From a virus, in the IMG/VR virus record IMGVR_UViG_3300042465_003102, positions 1 through 39,618 of that record: a stretch of DNA of 39,618 bases. One strand, 5' to 3'. The stretch's first letter is position 1; the number at the start of each line of letters is the position of its first letter. Under the pieces are notes generated by a model. It saw nothing but the letters and a program-made list of their open reading frames with translations. It had not been told where the DNA came from and searched no databases. The translations under genes and the position numbers were made by a program. Positions 1 through 6,364 of this stretch are shown piece by piece.

Positions 1-127
1 AATTCTTCCCTGTCAACCACAGGAGCAGAAACTATGAAACTACGTTTGTATCGAATCGTTGAAACCGCCACGCAGAGGGTTCGCCTGATCGAAGCCACCA
101 ACGCGGCCCAGGCTATGAAGCACGTTG
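1..127. repeat. Left copy of 127-bp terminal redundancy
   Basis: These 127 bases are identical to 39492-39618, so the contig closes on itself and the unique genome is 39491 bp. The repeat starts inside the early promoter -10 region and ends inside the first gene, which is not where a biological end repeat is expected. The length 127 equals a common maximum assembler k-mer, so it is best read as an assembly overlap of a circular or circularly permuted molecule. Confidence 0.95.
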
Positions 128-231
128 CCGAGACAACGCACACTTGCGCCGTCGTTACGAGTACGTCCGAAGCTGCGCGGCTTGTGTCGGGCGGAATCAA
201 GGTGGAGAGTGCGGGGAAGGACGACGCATAA
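34..231 (+). CDS. Small early protein, unknown function, 65 aa
   Basis: First gene of the rightward early operon, starting about 30 bp after the -10 box of the promoter at the window end. An AGGAGC ribosome site about 8 bases before the ATG supports this start. The protein is small, basic and alanine-rich with no recognised domain; its middle (ATNAAQAMKHVAET) looks helical. The TAA stop lies inside the first 7-base box (GCATAAC) of a 70-bp folded repeat. Its position right after the strong promoter suggests a host-takeover or regulatory role, which is inference only. Confidence 0.75.
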   Translation: MKLRLYRIVETATQRVRLIEATNAAQAMKHVAETTHTCAVVTSTSEAARLVSGGIKVESAGKDDA

Positions 232-295
232 CGACAGAGTGGAGGGGCGCGACGCAGCTTCATCGCGGCGCGTCCCTTCGCACGACGGGTTGTGC
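226..295. repeat. attC-like 70-bp folded element, copy B1
   Basis: Starts GCATAAC and ends GTTGTGC, which pair as 7-bp end boxes with one G-T wobble. Inside are an unpaired spacer (6 nt left, 5 nt right), a 3-bp GTG/CAC stem, one bulged base on the right side, then a GC-rich stem. It is nearly identical to the copy at 1177-1246. Spacer lengths and bulge position match integron attC sites read on the minus strand. The end box GTTGTGC deviates at one base from the attC consensus GTTRRRY. Confidence 0.6.
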
Positions 296-320
296 GGCGC
301 GGTTGATACGGAGTGAAGAC

Positions 321-785
321 ATGAGCCTGTTTTGTGATTCTGGATATGACCATGACGGCGCGGACTGGTGGTGGTATCAGCCAGCCGACGAGGCACCGCT
401 GGCGACAAAGCGCAGCCGGAAATGCTGTTCGTGTGGCGAGAAAGTCGGCGTTGGCGACACGGCGCGGAAGGTGCAGCGTTTCCGGCCTACCTCGGAGCGG
501 TGCAACTACATCGAGGAATCGATCTACGGCGACGAAGTACCGCTGGCCGACTGGTATCTGTGCGAGACGTGCGGCGATCTGGCGGACTCGCTTTCGGAGC
601 TTGGCTTTTGCTACCACCTCGGCGACGGCGAGAGCCTGAAGCAACAAATAGCCGACTACCGGCGCGACGAGGGGACGGCTTTGACGCACAACGTGAGAAG
701 TCAGGCGACTGACGCGGCCTTATCGCGGCAGGTCGCCTGCACTGACGGGTTGTGCCACGGCGCATCTTCGGAGAAAGAACAATGA
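321..785 (+). CDS. Zinc-finger-like phage protein, unknown function, 154 aa
   Basis: The chosen ATG follows the first 70-bp element; an in-frame start further upstream would read through that element. Residues about 32-37 carry CCSCGE and about 80-84 CETCG, so two CxxC pairs could bind zinc. The stretch between them (GDEVPLADWYLCETCG) resembles a hypothetical protein family common in phages of Burkholderia and relatives. The last roughly 33 residues are encoded by the 70-bp repeat at 686-755, so the tail may be an acquired extension. The stop overlaps the next start (ATGA). Function unknown. Confidence 0.8.
   Translation: MSLFCDSGYDHDGADWWWYQPADEAPLATKRSRKCCSCGEKVGVGDTARKVQRFRPTSERCNYIEESIYGDEVPLADWYLCETCGDLADSLSELGFCYHLGDGESLKQQIADYRRDEGTALTHNVRSQATDAALSRQVACTDGLCHGASSEKEQ
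441..464 (+). repeat. 24-bp in-frame repeat A, copy 1 (diverged)
   Basis: Encodes KVGVGDTA next to the CxxC motif of the zinc-finger-like protein. It differs from the other copies by one base in the AAAGTCGGCGCTGGC core. Here the peptide sits in a natural domain context, so this copy may be the source of the others. Confidence 0.5.
686..755. repeat. attC-like 70-bp folded element, copy B2
   Basis: Bounded by GCACAAC and GTTGTGC, a perfect 7-bp inverted pair. It has the same architecture as B1 and B3: 6/5-nt spacers, a 3-bp AGT/ACT stem, one bulged base on the right, then a long stem (CAGGCGAC pairing with GTCGCCTG). The stem sequence differs from B1 and B3 while pairing is kept, so structure rather than sequence appears conserved. 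It encodes the C-terminus of the preceding gene. Confidence 0.6.
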
Positions 786-1258
786 GCTTCGACCACGAAC
801 CACACGAACCGCAACCAGACTGCGACTGCCATGCCTGCGCGATATGGGAGCGCGACAAACTGCGCGAGATCGTTGGCGCACTGCGCTGGCCAATCCACGC
901 CGACGACAGGAAGGCGGCGCAAGCAACGGGAAAACACCCTGCGCCGTGCGCTCGCTTTTGCGAGGCCAATGCGTTCGAGATCGGAGAACGGATGCTGCGT
1001 GCCCAGATACGCGAGGAACGGCGACTGCTCACGGAATTCACCACGACTGTCGAGCGGTGCTACCGAATGCTGCTATCGGAGCCGGATACGAAAGGCGCAC
1101 TGTTCAAGGCTGAAAACATCCTGCGGGAAGCGCTGGCTGATCAGAAAGTCGGCGCTGGCACGACGGCGACCGAGGGGCACAACGACAGAGTGGAGGGGCG
1201 CGACGCGGCCTCATCGCGGCGCGTCCCTTCGCACGACGGGTTGTGCGGCAAACGGTGA
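782..1258 (+). CDS. Early protein with His/Cys-rich N-terminus, unknown function, 158 aa
   Basis: Starts at an ATG overlapping the previous stop (ATGA), indicating translational coupling. The N-terminus is rich in His and Cys (HEPHEPQPDCDCHAC, residues 5-19), a possible metal site, followed by a long charged helical region. The tail is composite: KVGAGTTA comes from repeat A at 1145-1168, and the last roughly 27 residues are encoded by the 70-bp element at 1177-1246. No known domain is recognised. Without the repeats the protein would be near 120 aa. Confidence 0.75.
   Translation: MSFDHEPHEPQPDCDCHACAIWERDKLREIVGALRWPIHADDRKAAQATGKHPAPCARFCEANAFEIGERMLRAQIREERRLLTEFTTTVERCYRMLLSEPDTKGALFKAENILREALADQKVGAGTTATEGHNDRVEGRDAASSRRVPSHDGLCGKR
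1145..1168 (+). repeat. 24-bp in-frame repeat A, copy 2
   Basis: Core AAAGTCGGCGCTGGC is identical to copies 3 and 4, with a local rearrangement in the second half, so it encodes KVGAGTTA. It lies just before the 70-bp element B3. Confidence 0.6.
1177..1246. repeat. attC-like 70-bp folded element, copy B3
   Basis: Bounded by GCACAAC and GTTGTGC. Apart from a few bases it equals copy B1 about 0.95 kb upstream. On the minus strand it reads: 7-bp box, 5-nt spacer CCGTC, GTG, bulged C, GAAGGG stem, loop, returning stem, CAC, 6-nt spacer, 7-bp box. That is the spacing and bulge position of classical attC sites such as aadA1 and the Vibrio VCR. Confidence 0.6.
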
Positions 1259-1272
1259 TGACGGGGAAGAAC

Positions 1273-1518
1273 ATGAACTTTGACACATGGATGAGAGCAC
1301 GAAACCCAAAGTACCACCCGACCGACGACACGGTAGCACTGAGAGAACTGCGCGAATGCTGGAGGACAGCGGAATGGCACAGCGAGCGCGCGGAGGATCG
1401 GGAGTTGATGATCGAGCTAATGCGTGACAAATGCAGAAAAGTCGGCGCTGGCGACACGGCGCTCGACATTCACGCGGACTTGACGCTGCACGCCCTTCGT
1501 CGGGAAGTAGCGAAGTGA
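1273..1518 (+). CDS. Small early protein, unknown function, 81 aa
   Basis: The ATG is preceded by GGGGAA about 5 bases upstream; a longer start would run back into element B3. The sequence is charged and probably helical (WMRARNPKYHP near the start, then a Glu/Arg-rich stretch). It ends with KVGAGDTA from repeat A followed by about 20 residues. The stop overlaps the GTG start of the next gene. No family recognised. It is the last of the single-gene units associated with the 70-bp elements. Confidence 0.75.
   Translation: MNFDTWMRARNPKYHPTDDTVALRELRECWRTAEWHSERAEDRELMIELMRDKCRKVGAGDTALDIHADLTLHALRREVAK
1438..1461 (+). repeat. 24-bp in-frame repeat A, copy 3
   Basis: Encodes KVGAGDTA near the C-terminus of the small protein that ends at 1518. 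The core matches copies 2 and 4, and the reading frame is the same in all copies. Confidence 0.6.
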
Positions 1519-2264
1519 ACAGAATAGTTTGCCAATTTTCGTGCGGCGCGGCCTCGGCGGTGGCGACGAAACTTGCGCTCACCCAGTACGGCGACCGCTG
1601 CGAGATTATCAACGCCTACCTGAAGAACGAGCACCCAGACAACCGGCGCTTTCTCGCCGACTGCGAGCAGTGGTTTGGGCTCCCGGTGACAGTGTTGCGC
1701 GACGAGAAATACGGCGCCGACATTGTGCAGGTGTTCCGGCGCAAGCAGTACATGAAGGGCATGAGCGGCGCCCCGTGCTCCCGCGAGTTGAAGCGGAAGC
1801 TGCTTGATGCTTGGAAGCAACCCGGAGACGTGATGGTTTTTGGCTACACCGTCGAGGAAGCCGACCGATTGGAGGACTTCCGCGAGCGCAACCCTGACCG
1901 GACTGTGTTGGCCCCGCTGATCGACGCCGGCCTCGACAAAGAGGACTGCAAGGCGATGGTGCAGCGCGCTGGGATTGAGCTGCCGCTGATGTACCGCCTT
2001 GGCTACGACAACGCGAACTGCATCGGCTGCGTAAAGGGTGGCGAGGGCTATTGGCGGGCGATCCGAGAGGACTTCCCGGACAAGTTCGAGGAACTGGCGG
2101 CGGTGCAAGACGAGATTGGGGAGGGCGCCTATCTGTTCCGCAACCGGCAGACCGGCGAGCGGTACAGCTTGCGCCAGATTCCACCCGGCCCAGCCCGCCG
2201 AAACGAGGCGCTGCCGTCGTGCTCGTTCTTTTGCGAAATAGCCGAAATGGAGTACACGGCATGA
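1515..2264 (+). CDS. PAPS-reductase-like PP-loop ATPase family protein, 249 aa
   Basis: The GTG start overlaps the previous stop (GTGA). Residues 7-15 (QFSCGAASA) form a PP-loop nucleotide-binding signature in the place where the PAPS reductase/adenine nucleotide alpha-hydrolase family has SGGKDS. Cysteines at 88, 169 and 172 (NCIGC) and a terminal CSFFC could hold a metal or Fe-S centre, as in several phage and DndC-like members. The family binds ATP or PAPS; in phages the true reaction is usually unknown, with nucleotide or DNA modification the usual suggestion. It lies in the early operon near a methyltransferase gene. Confidence 0.85.
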   Translation: MNRIVCQFSCGAASAVATKLALTQYGDRCEIINAYLKNEHPDNRRFLADCEQWFGLPVTVLRDEKYGADIVQVFRRKQYMKGMSGAPCSRELKRKLLDAWKQPGDVMVFGYTVEEADRLEDFRERNPDRTVLAPLIDAGLDKEDCKAMVQRAGIELPLMYRLGYDNANCIGCVKGGEGYWRAIREDFPDKFEELAAVQDEIGEGAYLFRNRQTGERYSLRQIPPGPARRNEALPSCSFFCEIAEMEYTA

Positions 2265-2266
2265 TT

Positions 2267-2300
2267 TTGACGCACAACGTGTGATATGGGTGAACCCATA
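2267..2300. other. Partial attC-like box plus TATGGGT palindrome
   Basis: TTGACGCACAACGTG at 2267-2281 is identical to the left end of element B2 (682-696), but no partner GTTGTGC follows, so it looks like a remnant. Directly after it, TATGGGT-GA-ACCCATA (2285-2300) is a perfect inverted repeat. A TATGGGT half also overlaps the early promoter at 39483-39489, so this may be an operator or a small hairpin. Confidence 0.4.
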
Positions 2301-2337
2301 AAACCGCTTAACATTTTTACGCAAAGGAATCATTACC

Positions 2338-2535
2338 ATGCCTCAAGTTAAAGCCGATTTACGCATCACCATCGAAGCCAACGGAAAGTCGTTCACGCTG
2401 AACTGCCTGAAGCTACCTGATCGCAGTTTTATCATCAAGCGCGGTCGCAAGGTATCGGACAAAATGCCACGCGCAACCATTTCCGAAATCTTCGACACAT
2501 CGCGCAAATGGGCTGTAAATAATTGCGCGTTGTAA
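2338..2535 (+). CDS. Small early protein, unknown function, 65 aa
   Basis: AAAGGAA lies about 9 bases before the ATG. The protein is basic and compact (KADLRITIEANGKSF, then KLPDRSFIIKRGRK), with alternating beta-like residues and a helical end. It resembles short hypothetical proteins seen in early regions of proteobacterial phages. The basic centre may contact nucleic acid, but no DNA-binding fold is identified. Confidence 0.8.
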   Translation: MPQVKADLRITIEANGKSFTLNCLKLPDRSFIIKRGRKVSDKMPRATISEIFDTSRKWAVNNCAL

Positions 2536-2583
2536 GTTTCGTGTAAGTTTCGAGTGGAAAATGCAAGCCAAGGAGGTAGCACA

Positions 2584-2769
2584 ATGAAACCTGTACCGCA
2601 GTACGAAGCAACAGTAGAGCAGCAGCATCCGGCAGTTGATGGCGTAGCAAATCTTTCCGTAGTAGGGCATGTGGCCGGCACATACGAATCGTGCTGGCAG
2701 CAGGCTAAAGAGATCACGAAATTTCCTGTGATCCAGTTTCGGGAGTTGAATCATGGGCAGAAGTGCTGA
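2584..2769 (+). CDS. Small early protein, unknown function, 61 aa
   Basis: A near-perfect ribosome site (AAGGAGGT) sits about 6 bases before this ATG, so it is preferred over an in-frame start 30 bases upstream. The sequence has no cysteine pairs or membrane segment. The end overlaps the next gene by 17 bases. No family recognised. Confidence 0.75.
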   Translation: MKPVPQYEATVEQQHPAVDGVANLSVVGHVAGTYESCWQQAKEITKFPVIQFRELNHGQKC

Positions 2770-2980
2770 CATGTGGCAAGAGCAGCAGGAACGCGAGGCC
2801 GGCGACGAGCAGCAATACGATCTGTGCGAGATGCTGTTCGAGATGGGCGTGTATATGCAGGAGGTGCAACGCGCTGAGATGGAGCGCGACATGGAGCCGC
2901 ATAAGCGCGGTGACTATACCGAGCGGCTGTACGAGATTGCCGACGTGCAACGCAAGGCTCGCCGGGAGAATGGAGCATGA
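2753..2980 (+). CDS. Acidic helical small protein, unknown function, 75 aa
   Basis: Rich in Glu, Gln and Met with a predicted helical, possibly coiled-coil character throughout (QEQQEREAGDEQQ near the start). It overlaps the preceding gene by 17 bases and the next by 4 (ATGA), so it is part of a tightly coupled string. No domain recognised. Confidence 0.75.
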   Translation: MGRSADMWQEQQEREAGDEQQYDLCEMLFEMGVYMQEVQRAEMERDMEPHKRGDYTERLYEIADVQRKARRENGA

Positions 2981-3189
2981 GCGCCTACAAATTCCGCGCC
3001 AACGAAATCAACAACGTCTATTCGTCAGGCCATCACTTCGTTTATGTCGAACTGGACATGACAACTCCGCAAGCCAAGGATGCATTCCTCACGCTGGCCG
3101 GCGACACGCGGCTGAACGAGTTGGGGGAATGGATGGCTGAGTTGGGCTACAACATTTCCGAAATCGACATCGACAAGGAGGCAGCATGA
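2977..3189 (+). CDS. Small early protein, unknown function, 70 aa
   Basis: GGAG immediately precedes the ATG, and the gene overlaps both neighbours by 4 bases. The sequence mixes beta-like segments (HHFVYVELDM) with an acidic helical C-terminus (NISEIDIDKEAA). No known domain. Because it is coupled to the Gp157-like and ERF genes, it may belong to the recombination cassette. Confidence 0.75.
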   Translation: MSAYKFRANEINNVYSSGHHFVYVELDMTTPQAKDAFLTLAGDTRLNELGEWMAELGYNISEIDIDKEAA

Positions 3190-3692
3190 ACGCCCTACCC
3201 GCTTTATATCAGGTAGCAGACGCCTACCTGCAAGACGTTGCCAAGCTGCAAGACCTCGACCTTGACCCGCAGACCGTTGCGGATACCCTTGAGGCCATGC
3301 AGGGCGATATGGAAGTCAAAGCGACCAATGTGGCTTGTTTTATCAAGAATCTTGAAAGCCTAGCCGACCAGATCAAGCAGGCCGAGGCAGCAATGGCAGC
3401 ACGGCGCAAGGCCATCGAAACCCGCGCTGAGTCGATTCGGGAGTACCTGTTGTCGAATATGGTACGCACCGGCATCAGCAAGATCGAATCGCCGTACTTC
3501 AAGATTGCGCTGCGGAACAACCCGCCGTCAGTGGTGGTGGATGATCCCGATGCGATTCCGTGGGAGTATCAGCGTCAGAAGCCTGCGCCCCCTCCAGAGG
3601 TCGATAAGGTCGCCGTAAAGGAAGCACTCAAATCAGGAATTACTGTACCAGGCGCTCGTTTGGTTGTAGGCCAGAGCGTAACCATTAAGTGA
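3186..3692 (+). CDS. Siphovirus Gp157-like protein, 168 aa
   Basis: Matches the Sipho_Gp157 family in length and pattern. The N-terminal helical half resembles the family start (LYQVADAYLQ). A coiled-coil segment follows at about residues 50-90 (KNLESLADQIKQAEAAMAAR), then a small C-terminal domain with KIESPYFKIALRNNPPSVVV and IPWEYQ. The family is known from Streptococcus phages, where it has been linked to phage resistance when expressed in hosts; it is often found beside annealing proteins. The start overlaps the previous stop. Originally it was probably adjacent to the ERF gene, before the GIY-YIG gene entered between them. Confidence 0.9.
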   Translation: MNALPALYQVADAYLQDVAKLQDLDLDPQTVADTLEAMQGDMEVKATNVACFIKNLESLADQIKQAEAAMAARRKAIETRAESIREYLLSNMVRTGISKIESPYFKIALRNNPPSVVVDDPDAIPWEYQRQKPAPPPEVDKVAVKEALKSGITVPGARLVVGQSVTIK

Positions 3693-3699
3693 GGCAGTT

Positions 3700-4371
3700 A
3701 TGAACAAGTATTACATCTATGCCCACTCAAAGCCTTGCGGAGAAGTTTTCTATGTAGGAAAGGGGAGCGGGAAGCGGCTGTTTATAACGTCGAATAGAAG
3801 TGATTTTTGGAAGCGCATTGCGTCGAAGTATGAGTACGAGGTATCAATAATTGAGGAGTGCTTGGATGAAGATACCGCTTTCGATAGAGAAATTTTCTGG
3901 ATCGCTCATTACAAATCTATTGGCCAGTGCGTTGCAAACTTCACTAATGGAGGCGACGGGGTACGGGTTGGCTCAAGATGGTGGGGAGAGAAGATAAGCA
4001 AATCTCTAATCGGGAAGAAATGTGCATCAGGAAAGGAATCGAAGTCGTACAAAGACCTTGTATGCGACGAAGATTTGAGAAAAATGTATTGCGACCAAGG
4101 AATGTCGTCTATTGATATATCCAAGGTAACGAATCTTTCCTATACAACAATCTGTTCGCGCATTTCATATTTAGGGATTCAGATACGCAGCCCAGGTAGA
4201 GCAAAGCGGAAGATAGTATGCACAACAGATGGTGCTTGCTTTGATTCTATAGCTGATGCATCCAAGTTTTATGGGTTGCGCCGTGAACTTGTGAATAAGG
4301 TTTTGTCTGGCAGATACCATACAACAGGAGGAATGTCTTTCTCCTACAAAGAGGAATCACATCATGAATAA
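3700..4371 (+). CDS. GIY-YIG family free-standing homing-type endonuclease, 223 aa
   Basis: The N-terminal catalytic module shows YIY (residues 5-7) and FYVGKG (17-22) followed by R26, with an N-T-GG-G block near residue 85 as in phage GIY-YIG enzymes. The C-terminal half contains helix-turn-helix-like, NUMOD-type DNA-binding segments (SSIDISKVTNLSYTTI and SIADASKFYGLRRELV). Base composition is clearly more AT-rich than its neighbours, a sign of recent arrival. It lies between the Gp157-like and ERF genes, and its TAA lies inside the ERF start region (8-base overlap). Confidence 0.88.
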   Translation: MNKYYIYAHSKPCGEVFYVGKGSGKRLFITSNRSDFWKRIASKYEYEVSIIEECLDEDTAFDREIFWIAHYKSIGQCVANFTNGGDGVRVGSRWWGEKISKSLIGKKCASGKESKSYKDLVCDEDLRKMYCDQGMSSIDISKVTNLSYTTICSRISYLGIQIRSPGRAKRKIVCTTDGACFDSIADASKFYGLRRELVNKVLSGRYHTTGGMSFSYKEESHHE

Positions 4372-5125
4372 ATCTGAAAGTATAGGGCAACTTGCTGCCG
4401 CACTTGCCAAAGCGCAGCGTGTTATGGGTGGCGCATCCAAGGATGCCTCAAACCCATTCTTTAAATCTCACTACTCAACGCTTGCCAGTGTGATTGATGC
4501 AATCCGTGAGCCATTGACATCGAACGGCCTTTCATTTGTTCAACTCACCCAGCCTAGTGAGAAGAACGAAGTCGTTATCGAAACCGTTTTAATGCATGAA
4601 TCCGGCGAGTGGGTATCTAGCATTACATGCCTTCCAGTGGCGAAGGCAGACGCACAGGGCTACGGATCGGCAATCACCTACGCAAAAAGATATGGCGTTC
4701 AGGCTCTGACCGGATGCCCGAGTGAAGACGATGACGGAAATGCGGCGGCACAAGCTGCACCGAAGGCAGCAGCACCGAAGCCGGTAGCCAAGTCCGTCCC
4801 GCCAGCAGTCAAGGCGAAGGTCGAGGAAATCCAGAAGCCGGCCAAGGGAACAATCAGCGGGGACGATAGCGAAGGCGACCTTACCGGAATCGGCCCAGAC
4901 CGTCCCGTCGACGAAGTGACCAAGGGCAAGGTGCTACACGCCTTCGCGTCGATAGGCTTCACCCTGCCCATGCTGGAGCAGGAATACGGCAAGCCTCTGG
5001 CTGAGTGGATGGAGTCGGATGTTGTCGATGCGCGTGATTTGTTGAAGTCCCTCAAGATTTCTGCTGCACAAGCCAAGGCTCAGGCTGCGGAGATGGCGGC
5101 GAATCCTGATGGCGGGGAGATTTGA
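4364..5125 (+). CDS. erf: ERF family single-strand annealing recombinase, 253 aa
   Basis: Residues 1-130 match the ERF superfamily: an N-terminal helix (LAAALAKAQRVMGGASKD), NPFFKSHYSTLASVIDAI, then SAITYAKRYGVQALTG. These proteins anneal complementary single strands during phage recombination and genome circularisation. A low-complexity Ala/Pro/Lys linker follows, then a C-terminal domain of about 80 residues. GAGG about 10 bases upstream, inside the endonuclease gene, supports the start. The probable SSB-like protein is encoded 0.45 kb downstream. Confidence 0.92.
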   Translation: MNKSESIGQLAAALAKAQRVMGGASKDASNPFFKSHYSTLASVIDAIREPLTSNGLSFVQLTQPSEKNEVVIETVLMHESGEWVSSITCLPVAKADAQGYGSAITYAKRYGVQALTGCPSEDDDGNAAAQAAPKAAAPKPVAKSVPPAVKAKVEEIQKPAKGTISGDDSEGDLTGIGPDRPVDEVTKGKVLHAFASIGFTLPMLEQEYGKPLAEWMESDVVDARDLLKSLKISAAQAKAQAAEMAANPDGGEI

Positions 5126-5126
5126 G

Positions 5127-5348
5127 ATGATTAACGACGACGGAACAGACGCCGAATGCGGCGACGAGATTGACGACGACGAACCCGGCTACTGCCCACA
5201 GTGCGCTGGTAGCGGCGAGGGCATGTACGATGGCTCACGGTGCAGCAGTTGCGGCGGCAGTGGAGTCGAGCGCGATGACACTGGCCGCGAGGATTGGGAA
5301 GCCGACCGTGCCGACGAGCGCAACGATGCGGCTAAGTTCGATGACTAA
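5127..5348 (+). CDS. DnaJ-like zinc-finger small protein, 73 aa
   Basis: Contains CPQCAGSGEG and CSSCGGSG, the CxxCxGxG repeats that bind one zinc in the DnaJ central domain. The rest is strongly acidic (DDDEPG near the start, Asp/Glu-rich C-terminus). GGCGGGGAG ends about 7 bases before this ATG, which is preferred over the in-frame ATG at 5109 overlapping erf. It could bind zinc and contact a protein partner; no DnaJ J-domain is present. Confidence 0.8.
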   Translation: MINDDGTDAECGDEIDDDEPGYCPQCAGSGEGMYDGSRCSSCGGSGVERDDTGREDWEADRADERNDAAKFDD

Positions 5349-5577
5349 CGCAATCTCGCACCAAGCCGCGCAGACGCTTGAGCGCAAACTGATGTCCTCG
5401 TCACAACCGCTGGCGGTGTTTGTATCCTACGGCGGCAGTTGGGTGGCGACGAAAATCACCACGGCGCTGTTCAAGGATCAATGCGCCAAAGCACCGGATC
5501 GGCTGATGGGCGTCTATGACGCGATGGCATCCGTTTCGGATATTGCAGCAGACTTTTATCAATCAGGAGTTAAGTGA
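5341..5577 (+). CDS. Small early protein, unknown function, 78 aa
   Basis: The ATG lies inside the end of the preceding gene (8-base overlap). An earlier in-frame start would overlap that gene almost fully and is rejected. The protein has no Cys-pair or membrane segment; FVSYGGSWVATKITTALFKD is a mixed hydrophobic core. Its place between erf and the SSB-like gene suggests a role in DNA metabolism, but no family is recognised. Confidence 0.65.
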   Translation: MTNAISHQAAQTLERKLMSSSQPLAVFVSYGGSWVATKITTALFKDQCAKAPDRLMGVYDAMASVSDIAADFYQSGVK

Positions 5578-5578
5578 A

Positions 5579-5863
5579 ATGGCAGACAATGAAATCGAAT
5601 TCCCCAAGGGGCTTATTGTTAAGGCTCCGAGGGACGGCGCACCGGACTTTGTGAAGGCAGCAATCAGCATCAAGGTGGCCGAACTGATCGAGTGGCTTTC
5701 GCAGCGCGAGGGAGAGTGGGTCAACCTCGACGTTAAGGAGGCGAAGTCGGGGAAGTGGTATTGCGCTGTTAATACCTACAAGCCGAAGTCTGAACAGCAG
5801 GAGAACAAGCCTGGTGCGAATGTGCCGGCGAGTGAGTACGACATCGGTGACGATGCGTTCTGA
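5579..5863 (+). CDS. Candidate ssDNA-binding-like protein with acidic tip, 94 aa
   Basis: Starts one base after the previous stop, with AGGAG about 10 bases upstream. The body (residues 1-70) looks like a small beta-rich domain with conserved-looking KAPRDGAPDFVKAAISIK and GEWVNLDV blocks, followed by a disordered linker and the ending YDIGDDAF. An acidic tail closing in Phe is the hallmark of bacterial SSB tips that recruit replication proteins. The body does not show a clear OB-fold signature, so the SSB call is an inference from the tail and its location beside erf. Confidence 0.6.
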   Translation: MADNEIEFPKGLIVKAPRDGAPDFVKAAISIKVAELIEWLSQREGEWVNLDVKEAKSGKWYCAVNTYKPKSEQQENKPGANVPASEYDIGDDAF

Positions 5864-5864
5864 T

Positions 5865-6032
5865 ATGACAACCGACCAGCAAGCCGAGATAGTGCGGCTC
5901 AACAATGCTCAATGCGACACGCTACGGGTACTCGCAGAGTTGGCTGCGGAATATGCGCGAGTGTGCGATATGTTTTGTAAGGTTCCCGTAAGGTCTGCGG
6001 CTTATCTTGCGGCTATGGACGCAATCAAATGA
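5865..6032 (+). CDS. Small early protein, unknown function, 55 aa
   Basis: One base separates it from the previous stop. Predicted to be mostly helical (QAEIVRLNNAQCDTLRVLAE). It overlaps the next ATG by 4 bases. No strong ribosome site, so translation may depend on coupling. An alternative ATG at 5853 overlaps the preceding gene. Confidence 0.6.
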   Translation: MTTDQQAEIVRLNNAQCDTLRVLAELAAEYARVCDMFCKVPVRSAAYLAAMDAIK

Positions 6033-6364
6033 CACCCACCTTCCGCAAATGGCACGACGCCGACGATGCCGGTACTCCGCTGCTGCTCACGAAGCAGTTG
6101 GACGATCTGACCGGCAGCAAGGAACATTCAGTCGACGTCCGAGGGCCGAAGCAGCACCACACGCGGTTTGTGTGCGAAGTGCTGCTGTACCGCGACGAGG
6201 GGCATATCGACGCTTGGGCGGATACGACAACGGGATCGCTGTATATCGACGGGCGGTGCTTGTCTGGGCCATTGGAGTTCGTTGGCAAGCCGAAGCCTAC
6301 GGGACGCGCTGTGCCGAACTGGAGAAAGCGGCAGGTTGAGGGGGATTTGAGGACGAGGGTGTGA
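6029..6364 (+). CDS. Early protein, unknown function, 111 aa
   Basis: Overlaps both neighbours (ATGA at its start, TGATG at its end). Mixed alpha/beta composition with a central HTRFVCEVLLYRDEG segment and a basic C-terminus (NWRKRQVEGDLRTRV). No domain recognised. Its immediate partner downstream is the methyltransferase. Confidence 0.75.
   Translation: MTPTFRKWHDADDAGTPLLLTKQLDDLTGSKEHSVDVRGPKQHHTRFVCEVLLYRDEGHIDAWADTTTGSLYIDGRCLSGPLEFVGKPKPTGRAVPNWRKRQVEGDLRTRV

Noticed and set aside
1470-2339. 289-codon minus-strand frame opposite the PP-loop gene
   Set aside because: Antisense to a motif-bearing gene, low-complexity composition and no ribosome site.
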